Source: Kryptolebias marmoratus (Eukaryota; Chordata; Actinopteri; Cyprinodontiformes; Rivulidae). Taken from it: a stretch of 64,000 nucleotides of DNA. The DNA lies in assembly GCF_001649575.2 (NCBI RefSeq), contig NC_051430.1, positions 20,310,664-20,374,663 on the forward strand, in the 5' to 3' direction. The position numbers and the translations under genes are program-made. Under the pieces are notes generated by a model that saw only the letters and a program-made list of their open reading frames with translations, was not told where the DNA came from and did not search any database. How positions within the stretch are numbered: the stretch's first letter is position 1; each line of letters opens with the position of its first letter. Shown one piece after another: positions 1 to 15,000 of this stretch.

Positions 1-3000
1 TCCTGCATTCGTGTGTCCTCTTCCTGAAGGTACGTCTGCAGGTTTTTGAGGACCTGGATTTTGAGATTGATGGAGGACGCGCTGTCTGCCAGAATCCCAT
101 TGTACAAGGACTTCACCTCAGGCACAAACATCTGGCTGGGATGCATGATCACAAGGAAACCTACAAGAAGAGAATACAAGAATTTATGATGTAAGAAAAT
201 AAATAAAAAAATCATATAATTCCATCTCTTGGAGCAAGACAATCTTCCTAAATCTTTTTTTTTACCTAAGCCAATGATGGCTTTGGTCTTGACTTCCTCA
301 TCCTCGTGTTTGGTGAAGTACAGCAGCAGCTCAAGAACTTTTTCCTTGATGATAACCTGCAGATAAAATACAAAAACCCATAACTGTCAGGTTAGAAACG
401 GAGTTGTAGAAATTTGTGTTATTTGTTAGCATAACAAACTACTAGTGGAAATTAAAGTTGCAAAGCTGCATAGCTCTGTTTATCTTCGATTCGTGTGAAA
501 ATCTGATGCTCTACCTTGTTGGGGCCTTTAAACTCTTCCAAATCAAAGTCGAAGTGTCGAGCCAGTGCCCCCACAGTGAAGAGCGATCGCAGCAGAAAAG
601 GCTTGTTTGCTGCTAACGTCGTGCTGTTGGGATCCTCTTGATGCTGAATCTTAAGCTTGTTAAGTGCACCTGAGGATAAAACCAAAACAAATCTTTTAAA
701 TAAAAAGAACTTTGAGTTTGGGTCAGTTTTTGTCAAACTGTTTTGTTTGAAATATGACGTTGCTAAATGCATATCTCACCATAGAATTTGTTGAAGCAAG
801 CCCAGACAAACTTGTAGTTGTGTGTGACTTTGTTCACAACAGCTCCAAGACAGCTTACACAGTGCTGGACCACCTAAAGGAAGGCAGGGAAACCAACGGG
901 TCATTTCACATGATAAGTTAGAATACCTTAAAAAAAAACAACAACAACAACAACAAGTCACTGTCACACACCGTCATGCCATATTTGATGATGAGCTTCA
1001 TGAGGTCTTCTTCGATGGTGGCGAGGAAAGTTTCACTTGGATGCTCCATCAGAGGCACCACGAGCTCCAAGATCTTCGCCACATTACAAATGACCATGAA
1101 GTCATTGGCAGTCTGCAGGAAAAACATCACTTGTTACTGGAGAACCACAGTCGATCCAGCCATCAACAGTGACTTTAAAAGGCATTATTCAACCCTAAGA
1201 CACTTGTACTATTATTGTAAAAGAAAGAAAAAAGTATACCCCATTTCACTTTTAAAGGTTTACATATGTGAACATTAATCCAAAACAAATCAGGCTTACA
1301 ATTACAATTTTTCATAAAACTAACAGGTGTTTTAATCACCAACTGGCATTCATACATGCTAAAATAACTGAAGCACATTCGCAAACACCTATTGTTGAGT
1401 TATATTTACTTAAAGCTGGGATTTTAATATAACGCTTTTAAAGAAAAACAAATAAAAACAAACATTTATGCAGATAAATTGACTCTCTGCATTGTGATTC
1501 CCCCACAGAAATCCACAACACACTAAACCAGAGCTTATCAATACAATCTGCTTAATGGACACATTCTTTTCTAAGCAGACACTGCAAAAGCCAGCATTTG
1601 ATCTGATAAGCTACATTTCTGGTTGCATGTAAACCAATTTTTGTTGCCACGCACAAAAGGTGTTTGCAAAGCTCTTTTTTTTTCTCCTTTCAAATCAGTT
1701 AAGAGGTTAGTTTTAGTTGTGACCTTTTTTTTTAACCGCCCATCTGAGAATGAGTAAAACACACGGAGACAGTCAAGCTGCATAATGAACACAACTTACG
1801 TTACACTTTGTGGTCAGATACGGCTGCATGGTCATGGCATGTTTGACCATTAGCTGGGCTCGAATCTTGCTGAACAAGTACAGCGTGGTGATGCACGCCA
1901 CCAGCCGCGTTGAGTTCACCCCCTTGTTTTCTAAAAACAGAAAAAGAAATACACAAAATCATTAATACAAAACACTTTTGTATTTCGATATTGAAAAAAA
2001 AGAACCTGACTGCAACAGAAGTTCAGACAGTAACGTAAAAGAAACTCAGTGGTTATCCAATGAAAACACGTGTTTACCTGCAAGAGACTCTTCGTATTTA
2101 AGGATGTGCTCCACCAGATTGTCGACTAGCTGAACACATGCCTTTTTAGCTGGTTTATACGACGCCTCCTCTTCAGATTTAAGAAGCTGCAGCAGGAACA
2201 ATAATGTTAGTTTCATCAGATTTGAGCCGATTTTGCGCTTGCTGCTCTCAAATGCAAAATTAAACACTTACATTTTGGAGAAGTTGTTCAAACCAGTCGT
2301 AACCAGTGTCTCGACACGCTGCAACCTGAGTTAACAGATAGGTAAATAAAATTCATGCATGGCAAAACTCACCATTAAACAAAAAGACAATGAAGCTTTT
2401 TATTACATATTTCTATACAACATACACAACTAACGACACAGCCAAACTTACAACATCAGTGATGTTGAGGATTTTTCTGGTCATGGTCTCTTTGTCATGT
2501 GCCGGAGTTGGAGTAAACCACAACTTCTGGAATGTCTCATTCACCAATTTCTGGAAGAAGTCAGTTATTGTTATTTCCTACTCTAGTGTGTGTTAAAATA
2601 TATGTTGCAGTAGTTATATTTATTTACATTGACTTTATAGAATAACAGCAAAAAAAACAGAAGCAGCGGATCCACACCTTGATGCCTTCCTCGTCGTTGA
2701 CCCTGCGGATCATCTTCACACACATCTCAGTAATCTTGCTGAAGGTTGGTTGCTCCAGACAGATATCTCTGAGAATCTTGATCACCCGCTTTCTCACACT
2801 GATACCAGTGTCCTTAACATAGGAAAAAAAAAATCAACTTAAAAACACATGACAATACACTGGTTTGTAAAGCATCACATAAAATTTGCTCCATCACGCA
2901 TAAGGAGCAAGAGCGTTGGTTTGCCAACAGGTGGCAGTATAAGACTATAAAGAAGAGTGAACTTCACATGAACCCTGATTCACATTTCCATGACAACAGA

Positions 3001-6000
3001 AACAACAATGTGAATATCTAGGTACCAGATGCTAACATGAAAATAGATTTTAAAACAATCCAGTATAGATAGATTTTATATCTTCAGCAGACATGCCTGT
3101 AAAACACTCCCTTCACTAATGTCAATCAGGTACAAGATAAAAATAAAAAAACATTTAAAGCTGCTTTGCTGTTCAGTTCCTGCAGTGTCTTTAAGGGGTC
3201 AAACTTTTTTTTTTGATAAATGAACATTTAAAAACATTTATTAAGTATTAATTAAATCAGCGAGAAATCCTCAGTGGAGTCACACAAACAATCAGACTTG
3301 AGCTTATTCCAGATTTTAGTCATCTAAAGCAACTCAAACCTCAAAAATGTCCCTGGCGTTCAGTTAATGCTGTGCTGTAAATTGTTCAATCACATCTGCA
3401 TACACATCAATAGTTACTTACACCTAAATTGTGGAGTTTCATGAAGCACTGCACTCAGCACACACAAGCCAAACCTTTAGCAATTCTTCAGAATTCAATT
3501 TCTAATGATCAATAACATCACAGCAAATAAAGATTCCTTACCAGTATCCTCTCTATGAGCATGTCGTAGTACTGCTCAGTGAGTTGGGGTCTGCTGAGCA
3601 CAAACTTGCCCAGCAGCTCCACAGCTGCCTCTCTCACACTGGTGGAGTTGTCCATCAAACGACCGTGAACGCCTCGCTGCATGTCAGACTACACAAGTGG
3701 AGAATATCAGAGGATACAGTATGAAGACTGCATAAAACACATAATAACTACAGCCACTGGGATAAGAACTTGAAATGAGAATATAAAAAAAACTAAAGAA
3801 TATATATTTATCTTGTTTAGTTTGTGAAATTGGATCACTGAGATGTAGGTTTTCTTCACAAATACAAATTCTAACATACCCTTGCCAGTATGCTGGGGTC
3901 CACAGCCACAACCTCAGACAGACATTTCATGGCTTTAGTCCTTACAGCGATGGCACTTTCCCCAAGAACTCGCAAGATCTATGAAAAAAAATAAAATGCT
4001 CTAACTACAGCAGCTTGTGTTCAAACAAACTTCCACGCTAAGATCATAATTATAAACTGAGATCATTTTATGACTGTCACGCACAATTTAAAATATACTA
4101 AGAGAAACTCAAACTGACCTGTGTTAAATAAATATCAAAGCTCTGGGCGAACGGCCTCATAGAGGCCAAATAACGCACAATCAGACAGGCGTCATCGTAG
4201 TCCACAGTGTCAGAGTTCATTCTGTGGAGAAAAGAGAGCGTCATAAGTTCACCATCATACAACTGGCCACGAAGCAGACAAGAGGTTCTCAGAGCAAATT
4301 AGACATATTTGTCAATGAAATAAGTGGCCAACTCAAAGTACAGGTCTTCACATCCAGAATTAGAACACACGCATGTATTCTGTCCAATCATTTGTTAATC
4401 AGCAGGCCAAATGATGTTTTTTGTAATATCACACACAGGCAGCAACTTGAACTATTGTGATTCAAACATTTCAGTAGCCTGAATCATATAAAATAGAGAA
4501 TTTTAACAGATATCTCAATAAAGGCTCTGTTATGTAGGAGTGAATAAATGCAGCAACAGTTATTTATTCCAGGTCAATGTGAAACAAAGACAAACTGAGA
4601 ACTCTGAACTTGTTGCTGTTTTCACTTTTATTAGTCTCTAAAGAAAACACTGAAAACTTAACTGCCTTAATAATTAATTCGTGAGCCTTTTAATGTACAC
4701 ACATTGCTCTGATGCTCCATGTTTACTTTTTTACACTCATAGATGCTTTCTACACTTTTGCTGTTAAAGTGAAGCCAAAAGTTGGAAAGGAAGTTATACA
4801 TCCTGGCATCTGAAATCCCAATCTAATTTCTGTCCATTTCAAACTTTTAAAATGGTTGATTGTATTTCTTCTTAAAGATCTGCACAATAATCTTTTTTTT
4901 TCCTTGCAGAAAATGTAATTTTACTTTTTTATTTTCAATTACAGTTTTTAGAGAGAAACCTGAATCAGCCAAAATTGCAATTGGTGAGTCAGAACCTAAA
5001 AATAATAAAGCACTGTGGTAATGGCCTAAAAAACTGCAGCTGGTGAACAAATACAAGCACTTTTCTGTTACATGGATGCAAAGATAAACATCTAATCCTA
5101 ACTTAGTCAAGAAGATGCTGCAGTAGAAAAATGAACCTAGGAAGATTCCTACTAAGTAAAACTGTACGATGCAAGAAAACGTGTCAAAAAGGTTCAAACT
5201 GCACTCAGCAAAGAACAGATTAATCAAAAACACTTTGACTTAAGGAGTACAACAGTGAGACTTCTGACAATTCTTACTTCAGGGTGGTAAAATGAGCCGG
5301 CGTAGTCTTAATGATGGTGCGCAGAAACTTCTTGCGTTTCTCTGCACGCTGCATGATTTCACCAGTAGTTTCGATCTCTTTTGCGTGCTGCGGTCCATCT
5401 GACGAGTCCTCATCTTTAGGATTCTGGTTCCGCATGGACTTCTCAGCCTCCGTCGTGGCATCGCGGAACCACTGGGCAATATAAAACTTTCTAGCAAACT
5501 AGAAGACAAAGAATGCATCAGTATCAGATTAATTGAAAAAAAAAAAAACTAAATGAACTAATCATCAGTGTTTTTTCTATAAGAAATACCAGTAAGAAAA
5601 AAATAAACTTTCTATGCAAATTGATGTCAGATATCGGCTCTGGCACAGTCAGCCTGATGTAAACTCACCACAAGTGAAGGATCGGTCTCAGCGTTCTCTT
5701 CCAGGTAGTCCAGTAAAGCTTTCTGCAGCTGCTGGGTCTCATCACTGCCTTGAGACTGAAGAATCAGAGGTACAGATTATATAAAAGTCCATCTTATGTA
5801 TGAAAAAAATGGTACACAAATCCATTGTCATCCATGTTCATAGATAGCATGAAATCAGCTTTACACAGTCTATGCTTCATACACTGTTTTTTTTTCCCCT
5901 TCTCTTATTTTTAAGCCCAAAATATCCACCCCCTCCCTGTAAAGTTTCTCAGTCTGTTTGAACGCTGTGTGTGCGTTAAACTTAAAGTTCTCTACCTCTT

Positions 6001-9000
6001 GTAGGATACGATCAATGGATCTCTGGTCCATCTTGCTTGTGACTGCGTCCTTCCTGAGACGGGCAGCCACTGTGCCAAGGTAGTCTAAAGATGCTACTCT
6101 CAGAGCCATTTCTGTCTGTTTATTACTGAACTGGTGCACCTGATCAGGGCAAAAACAGAGAGAAAGACGGACAGAAGGATTTTAGGAACAGACATTTTAT
6201 ACCAGGAGTTTCATTGTACAGTAAATTTAAAAAGCAAACCAATTATTATTAATATATTAACACCTGAGTAATAAATTTGTCAATGTTAATGTGTTGTTTC
6301 ATTGATACCAAACAGATACAGTGTAGACAATGTACTGTCTTAAGTTACAATTTCACACAAACTACTCTTAGAAAAAAAAAAAAAAGAAAAGTGTTGCACA
6401 ATTGGCTGCATTTCAAGCATAAAGAGAGGAAGTATTCCTACTAACCAGCAGTCTACCAAGCAGACTGAGCAACAACTCTGCAGCAGGCCACTCTGGTTTG
6501 TTTACTGTTGACAGCAGGTCCTGGACAAAGTTCTCAAATAACGGCCGATAATCTTCTTCTCCCTGCTTGCTGCCACACCTGAAGGTAGGGAAAGTAGCAG
6601 GAAGCAGCAGGAGGAGGGAAACCAATGGTAAAATAAATAACACAGGAAACGCACGATGAGAAAAAAAAAGATATTGTTGGACTATAATAATAAATACAAA
6701 CACTATAAAGTCAATAGATGTTTATTAGATTATCTGTAAATAGTGGGGGCAATAAAAATGAAAGCTAGGAACACTTAGAGGGTAAACAAAAATAGGATTA
6801 GTCTTACTGTAGAGAAATCCTGAAGTTGACTATACGACCCACTAATATAATCAAAACGTTCACAGTAAATATTCAAGAAAACGTATAATGAAACAATGAT
6901 TACTTTTTGAGGAAGACTGAGAGGAAGTTTTGTGCTGTTCTCATCGCCGTCTCGTAAGAGTTGGTTATCAAGACATCCTGATCCACCTAAAAAAAAAAAA
7001 AATATAAGAAAACAAAACTGATCCTGAAGCGTCCGTTTGCACTCAGGGTCAGATCAGGCTCCGATGTGTCGCATTTATGTGCTTCAGCTTGCCTACTAAC
7101 CTTGTTGTCATAATCTTCAAAAACATCCTTGTCGCTGGGAAGATGGACCACGCACTGGATCAGCTGNATTCAAGAAAACGTATAATGAAACAATGATTAC
7201 TTTTTGAGGAAGACTGAGAGGAAGTTTTGTGCTGTTCTCATCGCCGTCTCGTAAGAGTTGGTCCTGATCCACCTAAAAAAAAAAAAAAAAAAAGAGAAGA
7301 TTTCTTTAAGAAAAGAAAACTGTTCCTGAAGCTGCCGTTTGCACTCAAGGACAGATTAGACTCCGCCGTGTGGCATTTATGTGCTTCAGCTTGCCTACTA
7401 ACCTTGTTGTCATAATCTTCAAAAACATCCTTGTCGCTGGGAAGATGGACCACGCACTGGATCAGCTGCAGCACCAGAGCTGTCACCATCTGAATGTACA
7501 TGGGTTCTCCATCCTGGTCTGAGCTGTTTAGTCTTAGACACCAGAGGTTAGGATAACGTGTAAACGGTTATTATGCCTTTCTAAACATATAAAAAAATAA
7601 TGGAAATTGAAACTAATCATGATGATGAGAAATCTCCCCCTCCCAAACCATTAATAATTTCTCCACATTTAAGTCCTCTACAGTAGAAAAACCACATTAT
7701 CCATAAATCAGTGCAAACAGACGTTCAAACAGGGTACCTGAAGTTTCTCAGAGAGCGTTTGCTGGTGGGTAGTCTCGCCAAAGAGGTAAAGATTTCCTCC
7801 AAGATAAGCTGCCGATGCTTCTCGTAGCGTGAGAAAACCTAGAGGGACAGGTAATACTCTATAAGCTCATAGTTGGAGGAGGGGAACATTTTACAATAAA
7901 ATGTATGTATTATTTTAAACCGTAGATCAACAAAGACTCACCGCTGTGACTAGTTTAATGGCACACAACTGCAGCTCACTGACATTCTCCACAAAAAATG
8001 GAGTGATTCCCATCGAAGAAACCTGTCAAACAAAAATAAAAATCAGTTTCTGAAATGATAAACTGGTGATTGAAATGCAACATTTCTGTAAATATGCATT
8101 TTCTTCTTGTTTTTACCTGGAGGATGGTGGTGTCTGTAAGCAGCTGGATTTCTAGGAGCTCTGAAATGTTGCTGACGATGTCACAAACTTTGTTGTACAA
8201 CATGACGATGACACGCTGCTTGTGAGTGGAGCATTTCGCACGCTTTGCCTTGGAGCTCAACATGCCACCTACACAAATGAGGATAACTCGGTTAAAAACA
8301 TTAATACTTGCTTCTTTTAAATATGAATAAAACAATCAATGTCGTTAGTAATAATTCTCACCAGAATTAGGTGTTATTTAATGAACTAGAAGTCAACTAA
8401 AACCTTTATTTAAATTTGATTAATCTCACCTTAAATACAGCACTTCAGAAAGGCAGGGAAATCCCCCATGAGACAATAAGCCCAACAAAGACCGCTCAAG
8501 AAAAACAACTCAAAATCTTGGCCTGGCCTTTTAACACATCATATATCACTTTCATTGTGCATTAACTGAATTTACAGAAAAAAACCTACAAGGTCCAAAG
8601 TATCTGGTGCCAACACTCCAAGACTAAAAAAAAAAAACTACCTGAGATTCAATTGTCAGGGCAGGAAGCGTTAATGTTGCGGCTAATAAATGTATCATAA
8701 TAGAGTTAGGAGTTTATAACGGGTCAAATAAAATAAAATTTAAAAACTGGTCACCTCCGTGTGGATCCACCCTGTAGACAGGATCGTACTGCGGGTACAA
8801 GGTGTTCTGAAGGTGGAACTTGGTGTACTGCAGAACCCGCTCAATGACGTCTTCGATGTAGACAGCCTTTGGCATATGTGTTGAGGTCATGACGTTCAGA
8901 GCCGTCAGACAAGCGTCGGCAGACTTTGTGACTCTCTCCATTATCAGATCTCTCCAAAGTCTTTCCTCGTCTTCAGCATCTTGGTCCTGAGAGAGAAGGG

Positions 9001-12000
9001 GGGGGGACAAAAAAATTAATCTCCTGCCATTGCCATTAGTCACATTATACACCAGAAAATGATAAAAACCAGATTAGAAACTTACATGATTCATCATGGT
9101 AGAGAGCTTGGATCCATCCTGGATGTTCTTTTCTAGGATGTTCAGGAGCTTCACCAACTTGTCTGATGGGATCTACAAGAACAACAACATTATTTAGGCC
9201 CACATCTCAAATATCACACAGAGTTCAAATAGCGTTTTCACAGTATTATAAAACTATACCCTGCTTGTGATGCCCATGGCCTTAATTTTGGCTGACTCGC
9301 TGCCAAGCTCATTCAACTGGTGTTTACCGAGCAGCAATTCCTGAGGTATCTCATCGTCATCCGCTGTTAGAAACCAGAGAAAACGTTGGGCAAAAATGAG
9401 GTTTAAGGTCTACTTATAAAGCTAGTCTGAAGGTGAATAAACACTGGTAATTACCCATAGTAGTGAAATCCACATCCTCCAGATTTTCTAGTATGTTGTC
9501 AATGCTTGCTGAGAACCTCTTGAATGTGGACGAGTCCATTAGTTCTTCCTGGGTTAGTTTGGGTTCATATGCTTTCCTTTTCTTCTGTTTCTCCTTCATC
9601 TTCATTTTTCTGGCAACTGAACGAGAGAAGACAGGTTTAGTTGTCAAGCTTCTCTTTGTGTGACAAATTACAAGGTATAAATTTGTTCTAATTAACTTCT
9701 AACTGATGGCAAAATGCTTATAAATTTGCTTCAAAGCAACCAAATTATATAATACAATTTATATGTAGAATTCTAAAACCTTACCACTGCTAAAGCAAAC
9801 ATGAAATGGTAGAATACGTACTTTCACTCATGCTGGGCGGCGGCGAGTCTTCGTCAGAGGAATCGCGGTAGCGGCTCCCTGAGCCTCGCCGGCTGTCTCG
9901 GTGCCCACTTTTCCGGTGTTCCCCCGAACCTCGTCGCTCTCTTTCTTCAAACTCCCAGGTTCTGTCTTTGTCTCGTCTGTGACGCTTCCTTGCCGCTGTA
10001 AAGATTTAACAAAATTAAATCCCTGCACCTAAGAAGCCGACATACAACCGAAACTGCTACACTCTAAATTTATGTTTTAATGCAGTTTTCCTAAGAAAAT
10101 AAATGACAAGCAGTGAATGAATATACTCACACTCTCCATTTGCGTCAAAGTCATCATCTGAGCTGACCTCAGCATATTTGGGCCTCTCATTTACAGTGCT
10201 TCGCTTCCTCTTGTTCATCTTCACCCTTTCACACAAAGGCATGGTGGACTCGATCTCTGCCAGCAACTCTGGGGGAAGTTCCTTCAGGATCGCTGGGTCC
10301 ACCCCACCTAAAGATTTGACAAGAAAAGGTTCAAGCTATTAACAAAGAAATACTTTCTTCCTTTAGAGGAGTGTACAAAAAAATGAGTTGGTAAAACATA
10401 AAAGCATTTGAAACACTTACTTTTGCCAGACTTTCCTGAGGAGAACCTGTTTTTCCCAGACTTGCTGTGTCGAATGAGCCTCTGAATCTGGTCGACCGAG
10501 AGCTTTTTTAGAACCACCACAGGCTTGGGCCGCTTCTCAAAGTCCTTCACCAAACCCAGCCTCTCCAGTTTAACCTTTGGCTGGCCCCACATCTGACCTT
10601 CACTTGACCCACTGCTGTCCCGGTCACGGTTAATCTGTGGGGGAAAAAAAAAAAAAAGACGAGTTAAGTCAAATTCAAATATCCATGAAATTCAATCTAT
10701 GCATAATTTTAGACCAAATATATGAACTCTGGAGACAGAAAATACATGAATAAATAGAAATGTAAAAAAAAAAAAAAAAAAAGCAAATTGACAAAGTTTA
10801 TGATTTTGATGTTAATCCCCAGTGGCCCAATAGCAAAGACATAAAGAGATATCCCACTGTGTTTCCAATGCACCAGTTTCTGAGGTTAGAAGATTAAATT
10901 ACTGCTGACACCGACAAGAAGACTTGTGCCTTTGTAGGTAAACAGAGACAATTAGGATGATACTGCAGCTAAAAGAAAAAAACAAACATATTTCAGGAGT
11001 CACACGCTTGACTTAATACGGTTAGAAATTGTGTCAGTGTCATCATAAAACTAAAATTGCTATTAAGGCTTGTAAAGACAGCAAAATTTATTAAAAGCTT
11101 TACTCAGTTAGGGTTTACGATCATAGTGACTAGTTCTTATGTGACAAAAAGTTACCAAGCTACTGTTTTTATAATTATCCTTTTTTAAAAAAAACTGACC
11201 TTATACGGACAAACAGAATATGTAAAATTATAATAAATAGCATGCAGCTGAACACAGGTTATCAGATTAAAAATATTAGATCAGCACACTTGATTGTGGG
11301 AGCTATGATGCACTGAACTGTGCATTTATACACGTTGTGAGGGCAGCACCTCGCAACATGGACAGGAAGCGTGAAATTTAGATGTTTTTAGCCCAGGTTT
11401 TTTAAAAAAATAAATAAATAATAAGACACAGTGGAAGATTTCCTTAAGGCATTTGCTTGTTTGTTTACACACCAACGACAAAAAAACTACTTGATGGTTA
11501 GGTGGAAGTTAATGTGTTAACAGAATTTGAAAAACAATGTCAGGATTAAAAACAGGCTTTAAATGGAGAAACAAAATCAAAAAGTGAGCAGGGGGTGGGG
11601 GTGATTTGGTTTTGTGAGATTGCAGGCAGTGACAGCTGAATGATTGGTAGGCGGGTAGACATTTGGTTTGATCAGTCCAGATCACCTTAGGGATCTGGAA
11701 GTTCTTCAGCGCTCCGGTATGTCCTCCCAGAAGCTGAGCGGGGAAAGAATCTGGAATTTTAGCACCAGCGGCAGATGAGGCCAGTTTGGAACCATCTTGT
11801 CTACTGCTGCTCCGACCAGGCTCTCCGGTGGAAGGCGCCTGGAAGCCAAACCTATCCCGATCGCCTCGAGAGCGAGAATCGGGGGACCGTCTGTCTCGAC
11901 TGCCAGTCTCGCTCCGATGCCTCCTATCTCTTTCAGATTCGCGGTCTCGGTCTCGTCCGTGCTCCCCTCGACTTGACGACTTTGGCATCTCTCCGCGTCT

Positions 12001-15000
12001 GTCTGAGGACTTTTCGTGATGCCGGTGCTTGGACGACTCCCGGCCCTCTCTCCTGCTGTCATGTTTATCAACACTGTTCTTAATGACTTCCGGTCGCCCA
12101 TCTGGTTTCAACCGCAAAGCCGTGTCAGAACCCTCCACAGCTGCCGGCCCACTAGCTGGTTCTTCAGGCCAGCGTTGGGCTTCAAGGGCAGGGATGGGGG
12201 CGGCCAGACAGGGGTCATGCTGGCCATCAGCTCTGCCTGCCTGCTGGAGATCGATGCTCACCATGAGGGGAGGGCGGCTGGCACCATTTCCAGCTGCAGT
12301 GGCCTCCTGTGGAGTCAGTTTGCCAGCATTGCCACCTCCTGTAGATCCACTGCCTGGGGCACCAGTGGGACCACCCGGTCCCCCGGCACCTGGCTCAAGG
12401 GGAAAGGAGTCCTGTTTTCTCTTCTTCAGTGGCTTGTCTACAAAAGAAAGACAAAAAAAGGAATTTATTCGATAGTCAATCGCACATGTGCCTTTCAGTG
12501 TATGTATTTATTTTTTCTGAGATCTGTCGCATACAGAAAAAAAAGACAGAAGCTCTTTACACTATAGTGTCGCGATTTGTCATCACAGACGAAGCACCTC
12601 TTTAAGCTTGTATAGTTTATCACACACAGACTAAAAAGGACAGTCATGTTTGTTGCGATATACACTTCCCCACATAAAGCTGGCATTGTGGAGTGACAGG
12701 TGCGCCACTGGCTACAATGAAGAACCGCACGCTCCAGCTCCCTACTCACTCCTACATACCCGCCAACTCAGCTCTGTGACTACCTCTGTTAATGACTCAA
12801 AGGCATATGAGTGTTACATCAACTTCAACCCAACACTCCCCGATGCTGACATGCAGGCACAACTCAATATAAGCTTTTAGGTAGTCTTTCGGCTTACAGG
12901 CAGCTGATCACTTCAACTAAACTTTTACAGTAAAACACTGTAAAGATTTCGCTAAAGTCCCGCACGACACTGGATATTCTGCATACCTTTATCCTGCACC
13001 TCCTTGGAACACTTCTCACTAGCTGCCTCTCGTTCTATCCTTTCAATTTCAGCAAGCGCATCGAGCTCTGCCTCATCATAAGGTGAACTTGAAGGTTGAA
13101 GACCGCTGGTACCAACTGCTTGCTGGTGCTGTTGCTGTCGAGCTGCTAGATTTTGCTGGAGAACCGGAACGTGCTGAAAGGCCAGCTCCGTCTCCATTAG
13201 CTCCGAGTTCTGATCCATGCCAGTCACAACATCACCTGAGAAATTGACAAAGTGCATACAATTGTTTCCAGGCTTCTATTTATAAAGAACAATATCTCTT
13301 TTTTGATATATTTCCACACAGAATGCTTGTTTTTGTTCAGTTAACTGATTCAGTTGATTGGCTTATTGAAAAACCAGAAGAAGAAAAAACAAGCTTACCT
13401 GGTGGATCAGATTCATTTGACTTAACCCTGGACAGCTTGAGGGTTAGTTTAGTAGAGTCCTTGTTTGGAGAGCTAACAATGTCATACATATCCTTCTCCT
13501 CTTTTACTGTAGGAGCTTTCTTCCTCTGCTGGAGATGCTGCTTCGGGTCAGGGCCTCCTTCCCTGGGAGAGGCTGCATAAGGAGGTGGGGACTGTAGAAT
13601 AAGGGGTGGGCGGGAACCCGCTACAAAACAGCAACGCAAAGAAGAGACATAAGAAATTGTCCTTCGAAAAGGCAGCAAATAAAAGACGACACTGCAATGA
13701 CAACCGACAGTGCTACAAAGGAACAAACTACATGCTGATGTTTAAAAGCTTGAAGCGGCTATTACTCCTAACGAAGACATGTTAGGCCAAGAAGAGCAGA
13801 ACTCTGAAAGTGGGCTTACGTTTTGGTGTTCCCTCGCTCGATGCTGGAGAACAGCCTGACTGTGGAGACCTCAGAGGGAAGGAAGGATTCCTCATGGTGG
13901 AGTCGCTCTCCTGGACAATACAGAGGTTAAAAAATAAATAAATAAATTTAACTTTCAATTTACTTTTCATTGCTTTGAGAAGACACAAAGACATTTTAAA
14001 TGAAAGAAAGAAAACACCCCATAAGCTCTCTGTTTAGTACTGATTTATATACATTTTCCCTTCATCTGAAACTTCTGTCTCTTTTCAAATTTTAGGGATA
14101 TCATAAACCTTGCATATATTTAGATTGTTTCAGTCTTTCTATAACAAAAATTAAACTGTTTGGAGAAAAAAAATAGAATAAAGTTTGAACAAATCATCTC
14201 AGAGTTTTTGATCTTATGTGTGATTTCATTGTCTAAAAATAGACAGTAAGTCTTTGTCAGTCATACCTCAATCCCCCGTCGTTGCACCATATTCATGTAG
14301 TCCTCAGTACCAAGTCTGTCTGGGTGGTGATTGGGAGCGCTGGGCATCTGCCCAGAGACTTTGTCCTCATGGATATTTCGTATCCCGCCAGGCACCATCG
14401 GACTTGCCACAGACGCTAAAAATAAAAATAATAAAATAAGTTCCCTCCGCTTCTCCCGTTACTACTCATCTGTTTTAACGATGAAACTAATTATTTATTT
14501 AATAATTAATATTTATTTAATATTTAATTCAACGTATCGGACCAGATTCTCTAAATGCAAAGCACAAGCATTACAACTAATTACATTTACACATAATAAA
14601 ACACAATCTTAAGTTGTGTAATTAACCACATTTTTTTTCATGATTGGAGGCAAACATTTATTCCACAGTTCATTGCCCAAAATGTAAACATGCAACACAA
14701 GAACGTCTTTCTCCTTGATAAAATTCTAACAGTGTCAACCAGAAACATATAATTTATCAACAAATATTTCAAAAACTGCAAAAGCACAAAATACAACACT
14801 AAACTTAGCTGGCATATGCCACAATGGCATGCTGACACTAAGGACTAATTGATGTCAGCCCCGTGGAGCATAAAAGCAGACACAAAAATACCGCACTGTC
14901 AAATTTAATCAAATATTTCACTAGTTATTGTTCCATTATTTTTTTGTAATTTAATAACAATTTCAATCTCCAAGGCTTCCCTATTTTGATTTATGCAACA

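Larger units (their letters stand above)
1..9616 (-). other. nipbl: nipbl HEAT-repeat block: coding exons 14-39
   Basis: Exons in transcript order: 9455-9616, 9260-9363, 9086-9172, 8755-8986, 8117-8268, 7942-8022, 7738-7838, 7403-7532, 6904-6986, 6446-6578, 5996-6139, 5669-5755, 5278-5498, 4119-4221, 3880-3978, 3542-3688, 2678-2812, 2452-2550, 2272-2325, 2078-2186, 1800-1930, 972-1112, 780-873, 515-669, 266-356 and 1-160 (cut by the window start). Landmarks are SADACLTALNVMTSTHMPKA, NTLYPQYDPVYRVDPHGG, GEPMYIQMVTALVLQLIQCV, SLDYLGTVAARLRKDAVTSK, MNSDTVDYDDACLIVRYLAS, MTMQPYLTTKC and FLVIMHPSQMFV. This is the hook-shaped solenoid that grips cohesin and DNA. The exon pair 7201-7272 and 7101-7166 is a redundant copy and is left out of the model. 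Confidence 0.93.

Noticed and set aside
7101..7272. Treating exon copies 7101-7166 and 7201-7272 as extra nipbl exons.
   Set aside because: One is cut at the N and lacks an acceptor; the other has an 11-base frameshift. The model is complete and in phase without them.
12016..12567. 183- and 148-codon plus-strand open frames opposite the large nipbl exon.
   Set aside because: These are shadows of the minus-strand coding exon 11686-12437, whose phase and content fit NIPBL.
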